A stretch of 64,000 nucleotides of DNA from Struthio camelus (taxonomy: Eukaryota > Chordata > Aves > Struthioniformes > Struthionidae). Below the pieces are notes generated by a model. It was given only the letters and a program-made list of their open reading frames with translations. It was not told the DNA's origin and made no database searches. Positions 1-13,078 of the stretch are shown here, in pieces (the stretch's first letter is position 1; each line of letters begins with the position of its first letter). Location: assembly GCF_040807025.1 (NCBI RefSeq), contig NC_090943.1, forward strand, positions 25,449,213 to 25,513,212, read 5' to 3'. The translations under genes and the position numbers were made by a program.

Positions 1-1031
1 GTTTCCAAAAGCACCAAGCTAAGCTCAGATTTAATGGTTGTGATGCTCATTAGCTGAATACAGGAAAAAGAAAATGACCTTGAACAGTACTATCTGATTC
101 CAAAAGCATGTAATGTACTTCAATCACAGGTGAACCACCCCTCTCCCAAAAAAATGGAGTTAAAAAACTAGTCAGTAAAAATTTGGGCAGTATCTAGCAT
201 TTGAAAGTGAAACTGGAACAGAAATGGTGCTAAAAATATAAGTCAGACCCTCAAAACAAATATTTTTGTCTCAAATTGCATACAGTCAGCATCTCAAAAT
301 TGCTAATTATCTTCCCCCTCTCAGTCTGCTACTAGCCTGTCTGTGCTGGTACTGAACCCGCTATTTTCCTTTGTTTGCACATACTTTTCAGTGAGCTAGC
401 TGTATTGGGCTTGGGGGTTTTCTCAAAAGCATTGTGGGGAGGGTAAGTAGCTAAGATGGTATGTCAAGCGCTTACTGGGCTTTTTGAGACTGAGGTGGGG
501 CTTAAGAAGATGCTGCGTCCAGGTCACCATGCACACAGCATTGCCTTCAGAGGAAACCTTCTCTCACAGAGGAACCTATAGTCCCCTTTAAGTTTATAAT
601 CTTCTGAGCGACATCAGAAATCCCTTCCAAGCTTTGCATTGTGAGAAGGTGTGAGGAAACAGTTGAACAGTGGCCTTCCTTGCTCTCATCGTGCTCATGG
701 TATCCCACTGTTGTCAGTCCAGATGGAGCAACACATCAAAGTCAGCCCAGTGGAAATTTGGGAATTTTTGTGTGCATCACTTACTCCCTCAGGCTGCAAG
801 AGCACTGGGTCCACATGGCAGGGAAGTGGCAGACGTTTTCTCTTTCAATGTTGCCTCATCAAAGTAAACCTGGAGAGGTGCGTACCTAGGTGGGAAAACA
901 TGGACTGCGCAGAGAGAGCACGACTGGAAGGAAGCTGAACCCGGTGGGCTTTGGGACCCAGAGCCATTCTCTGGCCTGCTGTGGTCCTCTGGTGCTCAGA
1001 CCAGCCAGCAGCAAGGCTGAGCATGCATCCT
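1..1031. other. Gene-free AT-rich sequence
   Basis: Nothing recognisable as a gene or named repeat. Around 640-940 three overlapping short frames run in the same direction. None has a motif I know, and their overlap in all three phases is what chance gives in a locally stop-poor patch. Confidence 0.6.
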
Positions 1032-1109
1032 CACCACACAGACACACACAGACACAGGCACAGACACACAAATATGCACACACACATGCACACACACACA
1101 CGCACACAG
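1032..1109. repeat. Imperfect (CA)n microsatellite
   Basis: A run of CA dinucleotides interrupted by GACA, GGCA, AATATG and CG units, about 78 bp. The interruptions suggest an ageing dinucleotide repeat. Translating its complement gives an artificial Cys/Val-rich frame at 886-1125 on the minus strand, which is not a gene. Confidence 0.9.
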
Positions 1110-1273
1110 AGTATGTTATAGACATGGCCTAACACCAAAAGAGTAACATACACAGCAGAGCAGCACCTTTACTGGCATCACATACATACAAACAGCATTC
1201 ATGCAAACATGAAAACCTCTTACTTCCTGGCTAATCAGGCTCAGAAACTGCTAGCCGATCTCCCTCTCTGCCT

Positions 1274-1299
1274 CACACACATACACACACAAACACAAA
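1274..1299. repeat. Short (CA)n tract
   Basis: A second, shorter CA-rich tract with TA and AA interruptions, about 165 bp beyond the first. The two may be remnants of one expanded region or independent gains. Confidence 0.75.
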
Positions 1300-4200
1300 T
1301 AGGTGTTTTCAATAGGTGGTCCATCTCCACAGTCTCCCCAGTTGCCAGCTCTGAGACCCCCTGGTTTCTCCGGTAGCCGGCTCCAATGGTCCATCCAGCA
1401 GTGGGATCTGAGCCTCCTGCTATCTGGCCCCCAGATCTGGGGTCTCCCCAGTAGCTCACTCCCAGATCTCTTATTCTACTTGCCACCTACTCCATCTTGA
1501 AGTTTGCTAGTGTAGCATTCACACAGACTGGAGAGTGCTCTCCCAGGAAAATAATTAGGAATATTGTTCAATAACAGCAGACTATGATGATAAGGCACAT
1601 TACTTGGCCAGAAAAATGTACTAACTAGCAGCTTGTTTACGCACCATCAGCCACTATTATGCCCCTCCTCTCCTTTTTCCCGTTAGTGGTCTTCTCCAAT
1701 CCACCCTGATGGCTGCCTTTCCCTGCCTTTAGCCCTTCCCTTAAACATGCCACTCTGTGTTTACCACAGTCCTATAATCCTCCTCACGTATCCCATAATA
1801 AATTTGCTCTTGCCCTTGAGATCCATGATAATCTTGTTTCTGCCTTCTTTTCAGTTACAAAGTTCTGGGTGAAGCTCCTCAAGGCTTTGGAGCGGTTTCT
1901 GCAACATCCCATCAAGCAGCAATCTGCCATCTCTGGTTTTTGGTGTAGTCATTGCTATCTCCTGTTTCTCTGGGTATGTGTCTGGATGTTTAATTTATTA
2001 CTTCTCTTCCTATCTCTTGTTCTAGTCTTTTATGCTCAACAACCCAATACCAGATATACTCACAAAGCAGGTAGCCTCACCATCCTTACAGGGTTATTTT
2101 GCAGTCTTCTCCAGCAGAAATTCAGAGAACCTTGCTGGATCTAGGATAGGACAGCAATTGGCTCTATTCGATTTTCTTCTTGCGTGAATTTTGGACTAAA
2201 AATATGTAGTCTTTCTATTGCAGTCCAGCAACTTTAAATATCAAGAAATCAAGTTAATGGAGAGAAAGAAAACTAAATATAAGCTTTGTATTAAGGCTCG
2301 TTAAATTACAAGTCATTGAAGGACTTGAAATAAGATTAAAATGTGAGTTCTCTAGTCTATTTTTAAGCTGTTCTACTATTATGTTTTTTATTATATAAAA
2401 GTTAAGCTAGTCATTTATAAAATCATCTAAATGCACCTTTTTCACCTTCTGTTCTCAGATTTGGCAGTGAAAAATTGTTCTGATTGCACTTTCTTGAAGT
2501 GTAATTACTTTGTCAAAGGAAAATATAATTAGAACTGATATTTAAAATGCACTATAATTGTATTTAAGCCATTTGATAATTTGGTCACGTACTAGATGTT
2601 TTGTTAATTTAGCAACAGCTAACAATACTGAATTCGGAAAATTGTCTGACAGTTTCTCTTTCCCGTTTTAGAGAAAACATAATTTGCTCTAGCCTTCCAT
2701 CTATTCACAGGGAGAAGCTGCGGACACCTACTTTATGTGAACAGCTTCATTGACTACACAGCGAGCTGTTCACAGAAGTAATACTCCCATTAGTATGCTG
2801 ACTATATCGGGTTCTGTTTGAGCAACAACTTGAACTAAGTATTTGACCAGTCTAAGTTTTTGTATCTTAGAAGAGAGATGTGATATGAACAACCAGTTGG
2901 GGGGTAGCAACCGAGTTTTAAATCTAGCTTTGACACTCAGGCAAATTGATGCTTCTCAGCTTTTGCTTCCTGTAATATAGGGTGGTTAAATGCTTACGAG
3001 CGTCTCTAGGGTATGAAGAATTCAGTGATGTTAGCTTTGGAGCTGAAGATAGCTATTCTTATACTAGCTACTGTCTCTATTTGGAATGGACTCTTGGTAA
3101 TGCAAAATAAGGAATTCCCTTGACTCATCTCTAAGATAGCAAAATACTCCAAGCAGCACTTATGCCCCTTGCTGATGCTTGGCAACATTCATCATTCTTC
3201 ACAGGTTCATGCAAATCTGGTAAATCGTACTACCGTGGTCAGAAGCTACCTTTTCATGTGAGGTTAGCAGTGTGTACAGCATGGTGGCAGCAGCCCTGGA
3301 GCAAACTGCAGGAGGTAGCAGGGACTGCCCTGCAACTGCAACCACAGCAGGGGACACTTAGGGCCCGCACATTTTTAGTCTGGGAAATACGGACCTTTGC
3401 ACTGAGACATGTCAGATGAGTCAGATATAAGGAATTACTGTGTCACACACCAGATGGATGGCTCCAGACTCACAGTGGTAGGGACTAGACATGGGCAGCA
3501 TCAGAGCATTTGGCTGCTGCTCCAACCAGCTTGCAAACAACAGTGCTCTGCTGGACAATACTAGTGCTGGGGGAGGGCCAGATGTAGTACCCATTACTGA
3601 ATCCAAGCCTGACTATTCAGAAGCAGAAATTACATTTTAACCTCAGGAAGTGACAGAAGGCAGGCAATCCAGAGACATTAGTGATCATGAGCAGAACTGG
3701 GATGAGCTTTGTGAGGGAATCGAGTAGGAGCTCCCGAAGTGGTGCTGGCAGGGTAGTGGTGGGAGGATGTGCTCATCTGCTTCTACTCTTCAGCATAAAA
3801 GGGACTGTCGCACAGTGCAAGGCAGAGACATACACATTTGCACTGTTTTGTAAGGGTGGTGTTTAACGTAGCATGGAGAAAGAGCATCCCTCAGACGCTA
3901 TTGTTGATAAATGGACCGAGAGAAGCAACTGTTTGCGGGGCGGGGGGAGCTCGCAGTAAAGGGAAAGGGAAGTATTTGTGGGAGGAGATGTCTCTTTGAG
4001 GGAAAGGTGCTGGCAGATAGCAGTACCTAATGCACAGAACTAGTATCAGTTAGTCCTCTTACCTTGAAGGGCTTTCTCTAAGTGAGGGAAATCTATCTAT
4101 TCACTCACCTTCTCTGAAAGCTCTCTTGAAAACTCTTGTTGAGCGTAATTCTGTGGCAGAAGCTGTCCAGTGTGGATCTTATCACCTAAGAATGAAATAC

Positions 4201-5040
4201 CCTTTTCTGGAAGCATCCTTCCATTCAGCCCACAAATAGGAAAATCCCAAAATCACATTGAAGAGGCAACATTATAATTTATGTAATCTTAACTAGTGCT
4301 CTCGCAGATGTTCTTTCACTAGCTGGTAAGACTTTTTAGAAAAGACTTTAAGAATGCCGGTGGGGACTGAGTAGGGTCATGGGAATAGACATTTATTTGT
4401 CCAGCTTTTGCAGTGGAAAATGCAGCTGTCTTTTGCATTGACATTTTTTGAGGGGGAAAAACAGCCTGTAATTATCTCAGGATAATCTCTTTGCCACTAT
4501 ACAGTATTTTTGCTCTTGCAATTTTTTTCAAAAGACTTTTATTGGTCCCCATTAAAGTAGTCTTTGATTTGTTTGAGTCTCAGGTATTTCAGTCTTTTAG
4601 CACTCATTCTAGTTTTCATTTCAGGTAGCCCAACAAAATTTAACACTGCAAATGTGTTTACCTTTTGCTGATTAAGAGCTCTGGTCACACAATCTCCCTA
4701 CCTTGAACAATATTAAATGTCAGCAGTGGAAGACCACTCACCTGAATACTGGACCCGGGAAAAAGGATCCCCCTTAGCAGAGGGAGAGAGAATGGTCTAT
4801 CTTTAGTATGCTGAAGTACAAGGACCAGCAAATTAATGATTCTGATATATCAATGGGCAAAACCACCCCACAGCTGAGGATCCTTCCCATAAATGCTCTG
4901 GATGCTCTGGGTTTTACCTGTCAGCCCAAACTGCCTATTGATCTTTGGGAAAGTTTAAAAGGCGACTGCAGCCCAGTAAGTTTGTGATGTTTTCCTGCAC
5001 ATATTGAGGTTGTGGTTATTCCATCCTATAATCTGTGTTT
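1300..5040. other. Gene-free sequence
   Basis: No exon, RNA gene or clear repeat found. The stretch at about 2938-2990 faintly resembles the conserved part of MIR/CORE-type SINEs (a 'TCAGCTTTTGCTTCCTGTAA' string), but too weakly to call. A G-rich spot (GGGGCGGGGGG) sits near 3938. Short frames at 3162-3419 and 3421-3606 show no family features. Confidence 0.55.
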
Positions 5041-5150
5041 TATTACTTTTTCCTCTTTTTTTTGTCTTTCACTCTTTTTTTCTCTACCACTTCTTGCTCT
5101 CATCCAGATCCTGGCTTTTTTCCATCTCTCCCTTCCTTCCTCTTTATGTG
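5041..5150. repeat. Polypyrimidine-rich low-complexity block
   Basis: About 110 bp made almost entirely of T and C on the plus strand, with T8 and T7 runs and CTTCC strings. It produces hydrophobic Phe/Leu/Ser frames (5004-5285 and 5012-5245) that are composition artefacts. Confidence 0.65.
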
Positions 5151-7504
5151 CCTCGTGTCCTTTTCAGTTCTCTTCACTGCTGCACAATGAACTCCATTCT
5201 TTTAACCAGTGGAAGGTCCCTCAGCAAGACCTCTCGGGTCTCTGAAGCCCCTGAGGATCAGCCAGTTCTTGCTGATTCCTGGTAAAATCTGTTGCTCTCT
5301 TCTTCTCAAAGAAGAAGAAATAAGGCAGAGAAGGGTCTCGTGGACTGAGCATTGGTGCACAATGCTCTCAACTCTCCAACTGGCCATTCCTATTTGGAAA
5401 AACACTTCCTCAAAAATAATGTTGCCACCTTTGTGTTCCCATAGCTCCCATAGCTATAGCTTTAAGTAGAATTACTGTGCTGTTTTCAGAGAGCAAGGAG
5501 AGATTTCAAGATTAGATTCCAATAAGTTTCAAGAAATGAAGTTTCAGTTAGAGACCCCACAAATAACCAGAGAAAACTAAAAAACATAAGAACCCTGACT
5601 TTACTAGTTGCTTTGGCATTTTATAATGCTCGGAGCACAGAGGCAGATGCGCTGAGGAGAGATGAGAACAAAAAACACAGGAAAACAGACCAGGCAGGAT
5701 GGTAAGTGATGTCAGTACAGCACTGCGTGCCAGTGTTATCAGGACCTCTTTTTTAACTTTTACAATACAAAGATACTCCGTGTTGTAGGTATACTTGGAA
5801 AATAAGAATTTGAGGAGACCTTCTGGATTATTTGAATCCCTTGAATTTCTGTCCACTGGTGGGACCAGAAGGATGAGCAGCCATCACTGATTTTACCTTT
5901 ATTTTTTTCTCTTCTGCACAAATGCCTCCCGGGTGATCAGTTGCACAACTATACATGTACATGGGTTGCATAAAGCAGAATCGATTCCTAAATAGCATAT
6001 TACATTGGATTGCATTGCTGCCTTTCACACTTGAGGAGTTCATCTGTCATGCACAAGATAACTATTGCACACAATATCATTTATAGGACTGTTATAGGAC
6101 TGTTAATGAGGAATTATGGTATGTTTTTAGTCAAACGTAATGCGTAAGTGGTGTTATTTTGATAATAGTAACAATGATGATGTCTTGTATCGTGCAGGAG
6201 CACGGCAGTGATATTATCTGAAAAATTCAACTTTTGTTTATTCTACTGGAAATTTTGAGTGCTGATATCTATCTAAAACTACTTTATTTTATTACCTTTT
6301 TGGTAAAAGGCTATTTCAGATTTCTTAGTCTGTAGGTAATTTATGGTGTGGTAATGATCTGCTGTGATTATAATATATAGTTTTTAAATTGCTGCTGTAT
6401 ATGATGATCACGTGTGTAATTTTTTTTCAAAATGATGTTATAAATGCTCATTCCCACATAAAAAGATACAGAAGACTGTTAATTTATCACTTTTTTTCTG
6501 TGATATTTAGAGTAATTTAATAATATGCAGAGATCCAGAGAATTCACAGCAGATTTTCTATTTTTCCAGCCTTCATTATGGACTTTGGCAAACACTTTTT
6601 GCAGAATAAAGATGAGCCAAGTGCAGCCCCTCTAGCAAGGATGACTTTAGCCAAGTGAATTTCTGTTATGCTGTTTTTCTATTCATCCATCTTCCTTTTT
6701 TCTTTCTTCATATCCTGTATCTTTCTCTTCTCTTACATGCTTTTCTTTTCTTTTTTTCCAGCATTAAATTTCACCTCAGCTTACATTTCCTGAGACTCCA
6801 TTCTGTTATCTCATTTCTTTTCAAGATCTATTCCCTTCATTCTGTTTTTAGCCATTTTCTTTTTAGATGTTGTTATTTTAGCTTCATACATTTTAAAATT
6901 TATGAATCTTATGAATTTTAGAATTTTAAAAAATTATTTTTTACTGTAAACTTTCATCATTTTCCCAATCTTCAGTCAGACTCAAAAATTCAGGCCAGGT
7001 GACGATGCTATAGTTCCCCTCATCTTCCTCCTCTTCCTTTCTGAAGACAGGTGTAACATTTCCTTTATCTCCTTTGAATAAAAGAAATATTATCCAAATT
7101 CCCCCCAAACCTGCACAGATTAATTAGTTTTTGATTCAAGTCTAAACTGTGCATCTTCCATCTCTAAGTCAATTTTAAAAATTAAAACTCTGAAATAATT
7201 TGATGAGATCAAATATGAATGATGATTTAGCACTAACATAGCCAAGGAAGAACAGAAACTACTGAGTATTTCTGTAGAGGACAAAGTAGTGGAGTGGCTG
7301 TCAGGGAAGAAATGACAATTCCTCCCTCTAGAGAGATTAAAGCCTCTTCCAGTTTTGGACTTCAGCAGCTGTGGTTCTGTTTCTCAGCGATGGCAAAGAA
7401 AGAAGAAGGGTTTTATTAAGTTAACTGGCCCATAAACCTGGAAATCTGTCTTCTGTTTCTGGTCGTGCTGCAGACCTGCTCCCTGAATGGTGTTTATCTA
7501 TCTA
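5151..7504. other. Gene-free sequence with a small tandem repeat
   Basis: No gene seen. An 11-bp unit (TTATAGGACTG) is repeated twice at 6081-6102. A second pyrimidine-rich block at about 6690-6780 yields another Phe-rich chance frame (6655-6921). Confidence 0.55.
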
Positions 7505-7555
7505 ACTGTGAACCTTTTATCTGTAAAATGAGGAAAATAATATATTTCCTCCAGG
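7505..7555 (+). repeat. Possible MIR/CORE-SINE remnant
   Basis: The string 'ATCTGTAAAATGAGGAAAAT' followed by AATATATTTCCTCC resembles the 3' half of MIR-type SINEs, where a 'CTCATCTGTAAAATGGGGATAATA' type of sequence is typical. Only about 50 bp is alignable by eye. It could be chance similarity. Confidence 0.35.
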
Positions 7556-9803
7556 TTAATTTATATCTCTAGTGTTTAGACACAGCACTTGTGAAGGGTA
7601 TTTGAAGGACTCTGCCTTAAGACCTTGACAGAATTAAGCTAAAAATTCCTCTTCATATCAGTAGAGACAAGAATGCTGTAGTTTCTTATAGAAAGCATTT
7701 GTTATATCACAAGAACTGGGGAGATGAAAACAGAAATGTTGTCTTTTGGGGAAAAACCAAGAAAAGTAAAATACTATATTCAGTTTTATGTTAGAAAAAC
7801 ATACTCATTATTTTCGTTTTATATTAAAAAGAGTCACTGTAATTATTTTCATTTTTCAGTTACTCAGTCCATACTATCTGTATGTGGGTAGAGTGAGATG
7901 AGAAAATGAATAAGGATATATTTAGATGATTAGAAGAATGTAAGTCTGTCTTTGTTAAGGGAATAGCTCTAGAAAAATCATCATTATTTGTTTCCAGATT
8001 TCAGTCTTGGAAGCAAAGCAGACATAATAAAATTTGTAGTAAAAGCCCCTTCTCTCTGAACATGTTCTGTAGGTATCTATGTGTGTGGATGGATAATTAG
8101 TTACTAGAAAACAGCGGCAGAAGAGGGAAAGGTATGTGCTGAATGGCAGCATGTGAAAGCCTCCCAAGAACTGGAAAATTGTCCCATCAATCTCATAAGC
8201 ACTGATAAACTGGGAACCCCAGAGTCGACTGACTCCACATGAGGCCATCAGCACACAACAACATTAACCAGGTGTTGGGTAACTCGTATCATGTCTGAGA
8301 GGTGGTGGCCGCTCTTTGCAGAGAGAGACCACAGGATTATACATAGGTCGGTTGAAAAAAAGGGTGCCCCAAGGGACTTTCTGAACACTACCTGGAAGCC
8401 AGTGGTGTGCCAGTGTGACTGTCTACTTTTGGATGAACATCTGGGGTTGTCCTTCCAGCTGTTCCTCCCACTGCAGGGCTGTGAGTGAGCATGAGCACCT
8501 GTGTGAACTGTGTGAGGGAATCAGTGACTGAATCATTTGAATAGTTATTACTACTAACAAGAGCTTGCTTTTATTGATAGTGTCAGCTTAATTAATAAAA
8601 GGTGTTGTAAGAAATATTGGTTTTGAGTTGTGTCTTTCTCAACTCTATTCCCTGTCAGGGAAAAGGGAATTTGCTACATATTAATAGTGAAGTAGTACGG
8701 TAAACCATCTGATCATCTGAGATAGTCTCAAATTTTAAATCTTCTAATTTGATTATTTGATCGTTATAAAACTTAAGAAAGGGTTGATTCAGGAAGGGTT
8801 CCTGTTTATTGCTAGCATATTACAAAAACTCCCAGAACATGATTAGCTAGTTAACAAGATGTTTAACAAGAATTAAGAAGAATTTTAATCAAGGTTAGCT
8901 GGTCTTTGATATTTCAGATTTGCTGTGTTATTAGTGAGGCTGCAAAGATAACAAGAGGGTGAGTAAGAGTAAAAGAGAATAGGATTTACTGTTTTTCTTA
9001 GGATAACAGAGACTATGTCCATGTTAGCAGGCAGTTCAGTGCAAAAAGATTTGCAGAGTTAAACAGTTGGTGCTGAGGACCGAGCATCCCCAGTATGTGC
9101 ACTTTGGGAGGGTTTACTCTGGAAGAGTTCCAGGCTGGTGCTGTGGACTGAATACCTGTCAGCAGTTGGAGCACGATAATTCTGCTTGTGAGCAGCAGCT
9201 TTTAATTAAAGTTTATGCAATTCATATGTTCTGAGGTCACCCTGAGCTGTGAACTAGATTGGGGTAAGTGGGGATGTCCAGGAGTTTTGATTCAGACGTG
9301 CATTTCTGATTCAACACATAACATTAATGTAGACATGCCCAATACTAATTAAGAAATGAAGTGTCAAATGCACTGAAAGGACACAGAACAAGCCATCAAT
9401 ATAATAATCCCTCATATATTTTGTCAAGTCTTTTACGTTACTATTTTTGTATCAACTTACAGTACCATTAGTTTCTAGTGAAGTATTAGTTACATAAACC
9501 TGAATGCAAGAGGAAAATACCATCCATCTCTATTTTGAAAGAATCCCTTGATCTTCAGTATATTTTCTTCTGCTTTCAAGAACTGCCTCAGTACTTTTAT
9601 AACCTCTACTCAAAATATCATCAACAGCCCTTAAAAGATCATAGCACTCACAGGCAAAAGGTCCAGAAAATAAACAGAACAGTCTTAAATGTCTTCTGAT
9701 CAGCAGTCATCTTAATCAAAGTGGATCAGAATAACTTCAAAATGAACTAGATGCTTTGAGACTTAGTAGGGGAAGTGTCATTTCTGTCATTTTTCTAGGC
9801 CTT
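7556..9803. other. Gene-free sequence
   Basis: Nothing supported. The frame at 7955-8254 on the minus strand (99 codons) has no recognisable motif, no flanking splice logic and ordinary AT-rich composition. Confidence 0.55.
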
Positions 9804-9828
9804 TCTCTCTCTCTCTCTCTCTCTCTCT
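9804..9828. repeat. (TC)n microsatellite
   Basis: An uninterrupted TC dinucleotide run of about 25 bp, flanked by T- and C-rich sequence to 9846. On the minus strand it forms the Arg-Glu repeat in the chance frame 9737-9928. Confidence 0.9.
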
Positions 9829-12800
9829 TTATTTTTCTCTTTCCCCCTGCAGTTTGTTTGAGCCATGCAGTTATAAGGGTCTCCTGGAAAATTCCCCATG
9901 TTCTGTGTTTACTTTCCATAGAGAGCATAATGTGAGGCTGTTACCAGATGAGCTGTTTGTGCTATTACACTTTTCCTTTTCAGAACTCCGAAGCTGCTGT
10001 TTTGATGGTATTTTCTGCATTATCTTTCCAGTGCAGTTGACTGAGTTGTACTGAGTACCAAAGGCGCATGACTCTCCATGTGAGCTTTGGGACTGTACAT
10101 CTAAGCCGGTAATACTTACTTCAGTGTAGCCACAGAAAAGCACAAACACGAAGCTTCCATTTGATAGGAATACGTTAGTGTTTTCAAAGCTGTTAATTTT
10201 GTGTTTGTATGATGAATTTAAAGGAAGCAATCTGTGTAATGAATGTAATAAACTTAAGGGAAGCAAAGTGAGCTATTAAATGCCAGGTATGGGTATAGCA
10301 GGAGGACAATATCTTTAATCTTTCTCCTTTATGCCCTAACAAGGACAGGTCACATACTCTTTTCAGGAGCAGTCCCACGTGCCAGCAGTGGCAGAGCAGC
10401 CTGCAGGACCATCTGCATTCAGGGGAGCAGCAGAGAAGATGAAGGGCCGAGCAGTAGCCAGGGACTGCTTCCTGGTCGGACCCTTTCAATTTTTTTTCAG
10501 TATGCCCAGAAAACTGTTTTTAAATTCGTTAAGCACCACTGAAGTGTAGAAAGTTGTCAGCACGACAGGAGCCCTGTCAAACATGTCCGAATGGGCTCTC
10601 ATGCCTATACAGTTTGCCACACTCTCTTAAATTTCTGTGCTTTCTATTAAGAAGAAAACAAAATCTGGTACTTTGCTCTGGGTTCATCCTAATATATGTA
10701 GGTTCACCTCTGTGCTCAACCGCACGGCCACGCAGTCTGTTACCAAACAACTCCAGGGAATGTCTGTAAATTAGATTCCCTGCACCGTCTCCAGGGACGA
10801 CTACAATTGTCAGCTCTCTGTCAGCTAAACGCAAATAGTGAAATGTAAGTTACAAACAGCAGCACAATTGTGTGAGTCATTCTATTTATACATGTAATTA
10901 CATCTAAAGGTCCAAGTGTCTTGAAATTAAAAGAAGATTGCTTCTGTCAGGTGCTTAACAAGGTTTTCTTGGAAAGGGTCTACCTAGAGAAAGCACTATG
11001 AAAGCAGCTAGGTCAGCATAGCATAAACGGCTTGACATTGTATGCCTAAATTCAAGTGAGATAACACTGCAATGCAAACGCACGTATTGCTTTAACAAAC
11101 AGAGCTATGTGAGTCGAGGTGGAGAGTGACTGCCACATGACGCTAGTGTTTCACTTCACTTCTGTTACTGTGGGTTAAGTGAAAGTTGACAAAAGAAGGT
11201 GGAAAATGCTGAGGACACGTGGGATCTCCCGTCTTCCCCTTTCTTTGAATCTCTCAGAAGGCCTTGGGGTTCTGAAAGCTTGGAATCACAATGCATTACA
11301 TATTAATAATATATAAAGCACAATTAGCACACATGGTGCTTTGCAGGCATGTAACTCGTTCTTAGCTGCACACTTCAGCACAGTACTATGCAAGGGAGAG
11401 GGAAGAGCTACATCATAAATACAAAATAATGCATTGATGCATTATTGAACAATGTAGTTCAGCAAGCCTTATAAGTACAGATTTGAGAAAAAAAAAAGGT
11501 TCTATCAGCTATTCATCCAAATAAAGTAATGGGACTACAAGAGATGGAAAAATAGCTGCAAAGGAGTTGGTTTTTGTTTTTGTTGAGTGATTACTATTTT
11601 TTTAAGTAAAAGCTTGTAGGAGAGAGACTGTGTATTGGAGGAGAGACCAACTCAAATCTGTCAAGACCAGTGCTAAACCAGAGCTAATAAGTTCAGCAGA
11701 CACTGATTTAGTTCTTGCCAGATTCACCCTGGATGCTCTGCTCTCCAGTACCTATATTATCCTTCCTTTTCTAGTCTCTGGTGCATCTGCGAGTTTGCCC
11801 CTCTTGTAGATAGCTGAATGTTGAGTGTAGATTTTGGAGTCTGTGCAGAGGGAAATGAAATGTAGTGCGACCCAAAGGCAAGTGTGCAAAAAAGGAACAG
11901 GAGGAATACAGAGACAGAAGGAACGCCATGGTGGCTGTAACATCAGATGGGAAAGAGATACATGTTGACCCTTCCATGTGAAAGAGTATATTATTGAGTA
12001 ATCCAAGCTATGAAACTGAAACCCATCTCCTTCTAGAAGTCCTGAATTTTACAGACACGTTGCAATAGTGTGCTTCAGTAAGATGATGTATGCCTTATTT
12101 TGGGTGTCCCTTATACTACAGTGATTTTACTAACATCAAAAGTGCTGTAAAGCCCAGCTAGTTGGCACTGTAATTCGTGGTGCATCTTAAATATTCACTT
12201 GTGGAAGTCTAGCATTGGATGTTCCTGTTCATATAACATGAATTTTTAATGCTTTCAAATAGCTGAAAGTGAGCCCATGTGATACTTCATTATGGCACTT
12301 TATGTAATAGATGTAATAGATATGTTGTGGAGCATGCTTTTAATGTCCATTATTGTACTTAGGATTATATGCGTAACATTACAGATGTAATTTGTCAATT
12401 GTAGCACACTATTGCTGTAAGAAATTACTGAAAGACTATCAAGACCATGGTTACCAATTATAGCTCTTATATTGTCTATGTTGAACAGACAACTAAGAAA
12501 ATTCATTAGTAAAAAATAACAGTGACAGGTTGTCATATGAATATTGTATTGTTCTTGTTAAGTAGATTGGATTTTTACTAAGAAAGCATCTAGCTGCTTA
12601 AATGCTGTTTGAAAATTGGCTTGTTTCAGTGAGAGAGAAAGATGGGCATGTATTTCATTTTGGCAACTAAATAGACACTGGCTGATATTACTTTCACATA
12701 CCAGTAGGTTATTTATGCAAGGTCATCTATGTATTGATGGTTATTTTTGAACCAAACTCCCATTTTCTTAACTGGTGCAATCTGCCAAGGTGACCCCAGA

Positions 12801-13015
12801 TTTTACTAACTTGGAATCTTTTTTTGTGATGAGTAGCATCATATCTTTAAAGGTCACAGTGCCTTTGCGACTCTGAATGAAATTCAGCAGGTCCTTTCAT
12901 GGGCACTGCAGCCTCAGGTGAATGGAGACGGTCAGAATCAGGATCACAGTTCCCAAATACAGCTGTGAATCCTATCACTTGTGGAATTTCAGAACTTGCT
13001 GCTATTTCAGAAATT
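9829..13015. other. Gene-free sequence with a small palindrome
   Basis: No gene recognised. The longest frame is 9871-10266 on the minus strand (131 codons), Ser/Asn-rich, with no family features and opposed by other frames. A near-perfect palindrome lies at 11425-11446: 10-bp arms AATAATGCAT and ATGCATTATT around TG. An A10 run lies near 11490. Confidence 0.5.
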
Positions 13016-13042
13016 TGTGTTATTTCTCTGTGAAATAACACA
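13016..13042. repeat. Inverted repeat (10-bp arms)
   Basis: TGTGTTATTT and AAATAACACA are perfect reverse complements separated by 7 nt. At 13047-13078 the 14-mer AATCTTTGGTAGAA occurs twice with an 18-bp period. No function is implied by the sequence alone. Confidence 0.75.
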
Positions 13043-13078
13043 GCTCAATCTTTGGTAGAAGCTTAATCTTTGGTAGAA

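Noticed and set aside
886..1125. Cys/Val repeat protein frame
   Set aside because: Direct translation of the (CA)n microsatellite.
9871..10266. 131-codon minus-strand open frame
   Set aside because: Ser/Asn-rich with no motif, overlapped by frames on the other strand, and plausible by chance in a 64 kb window.
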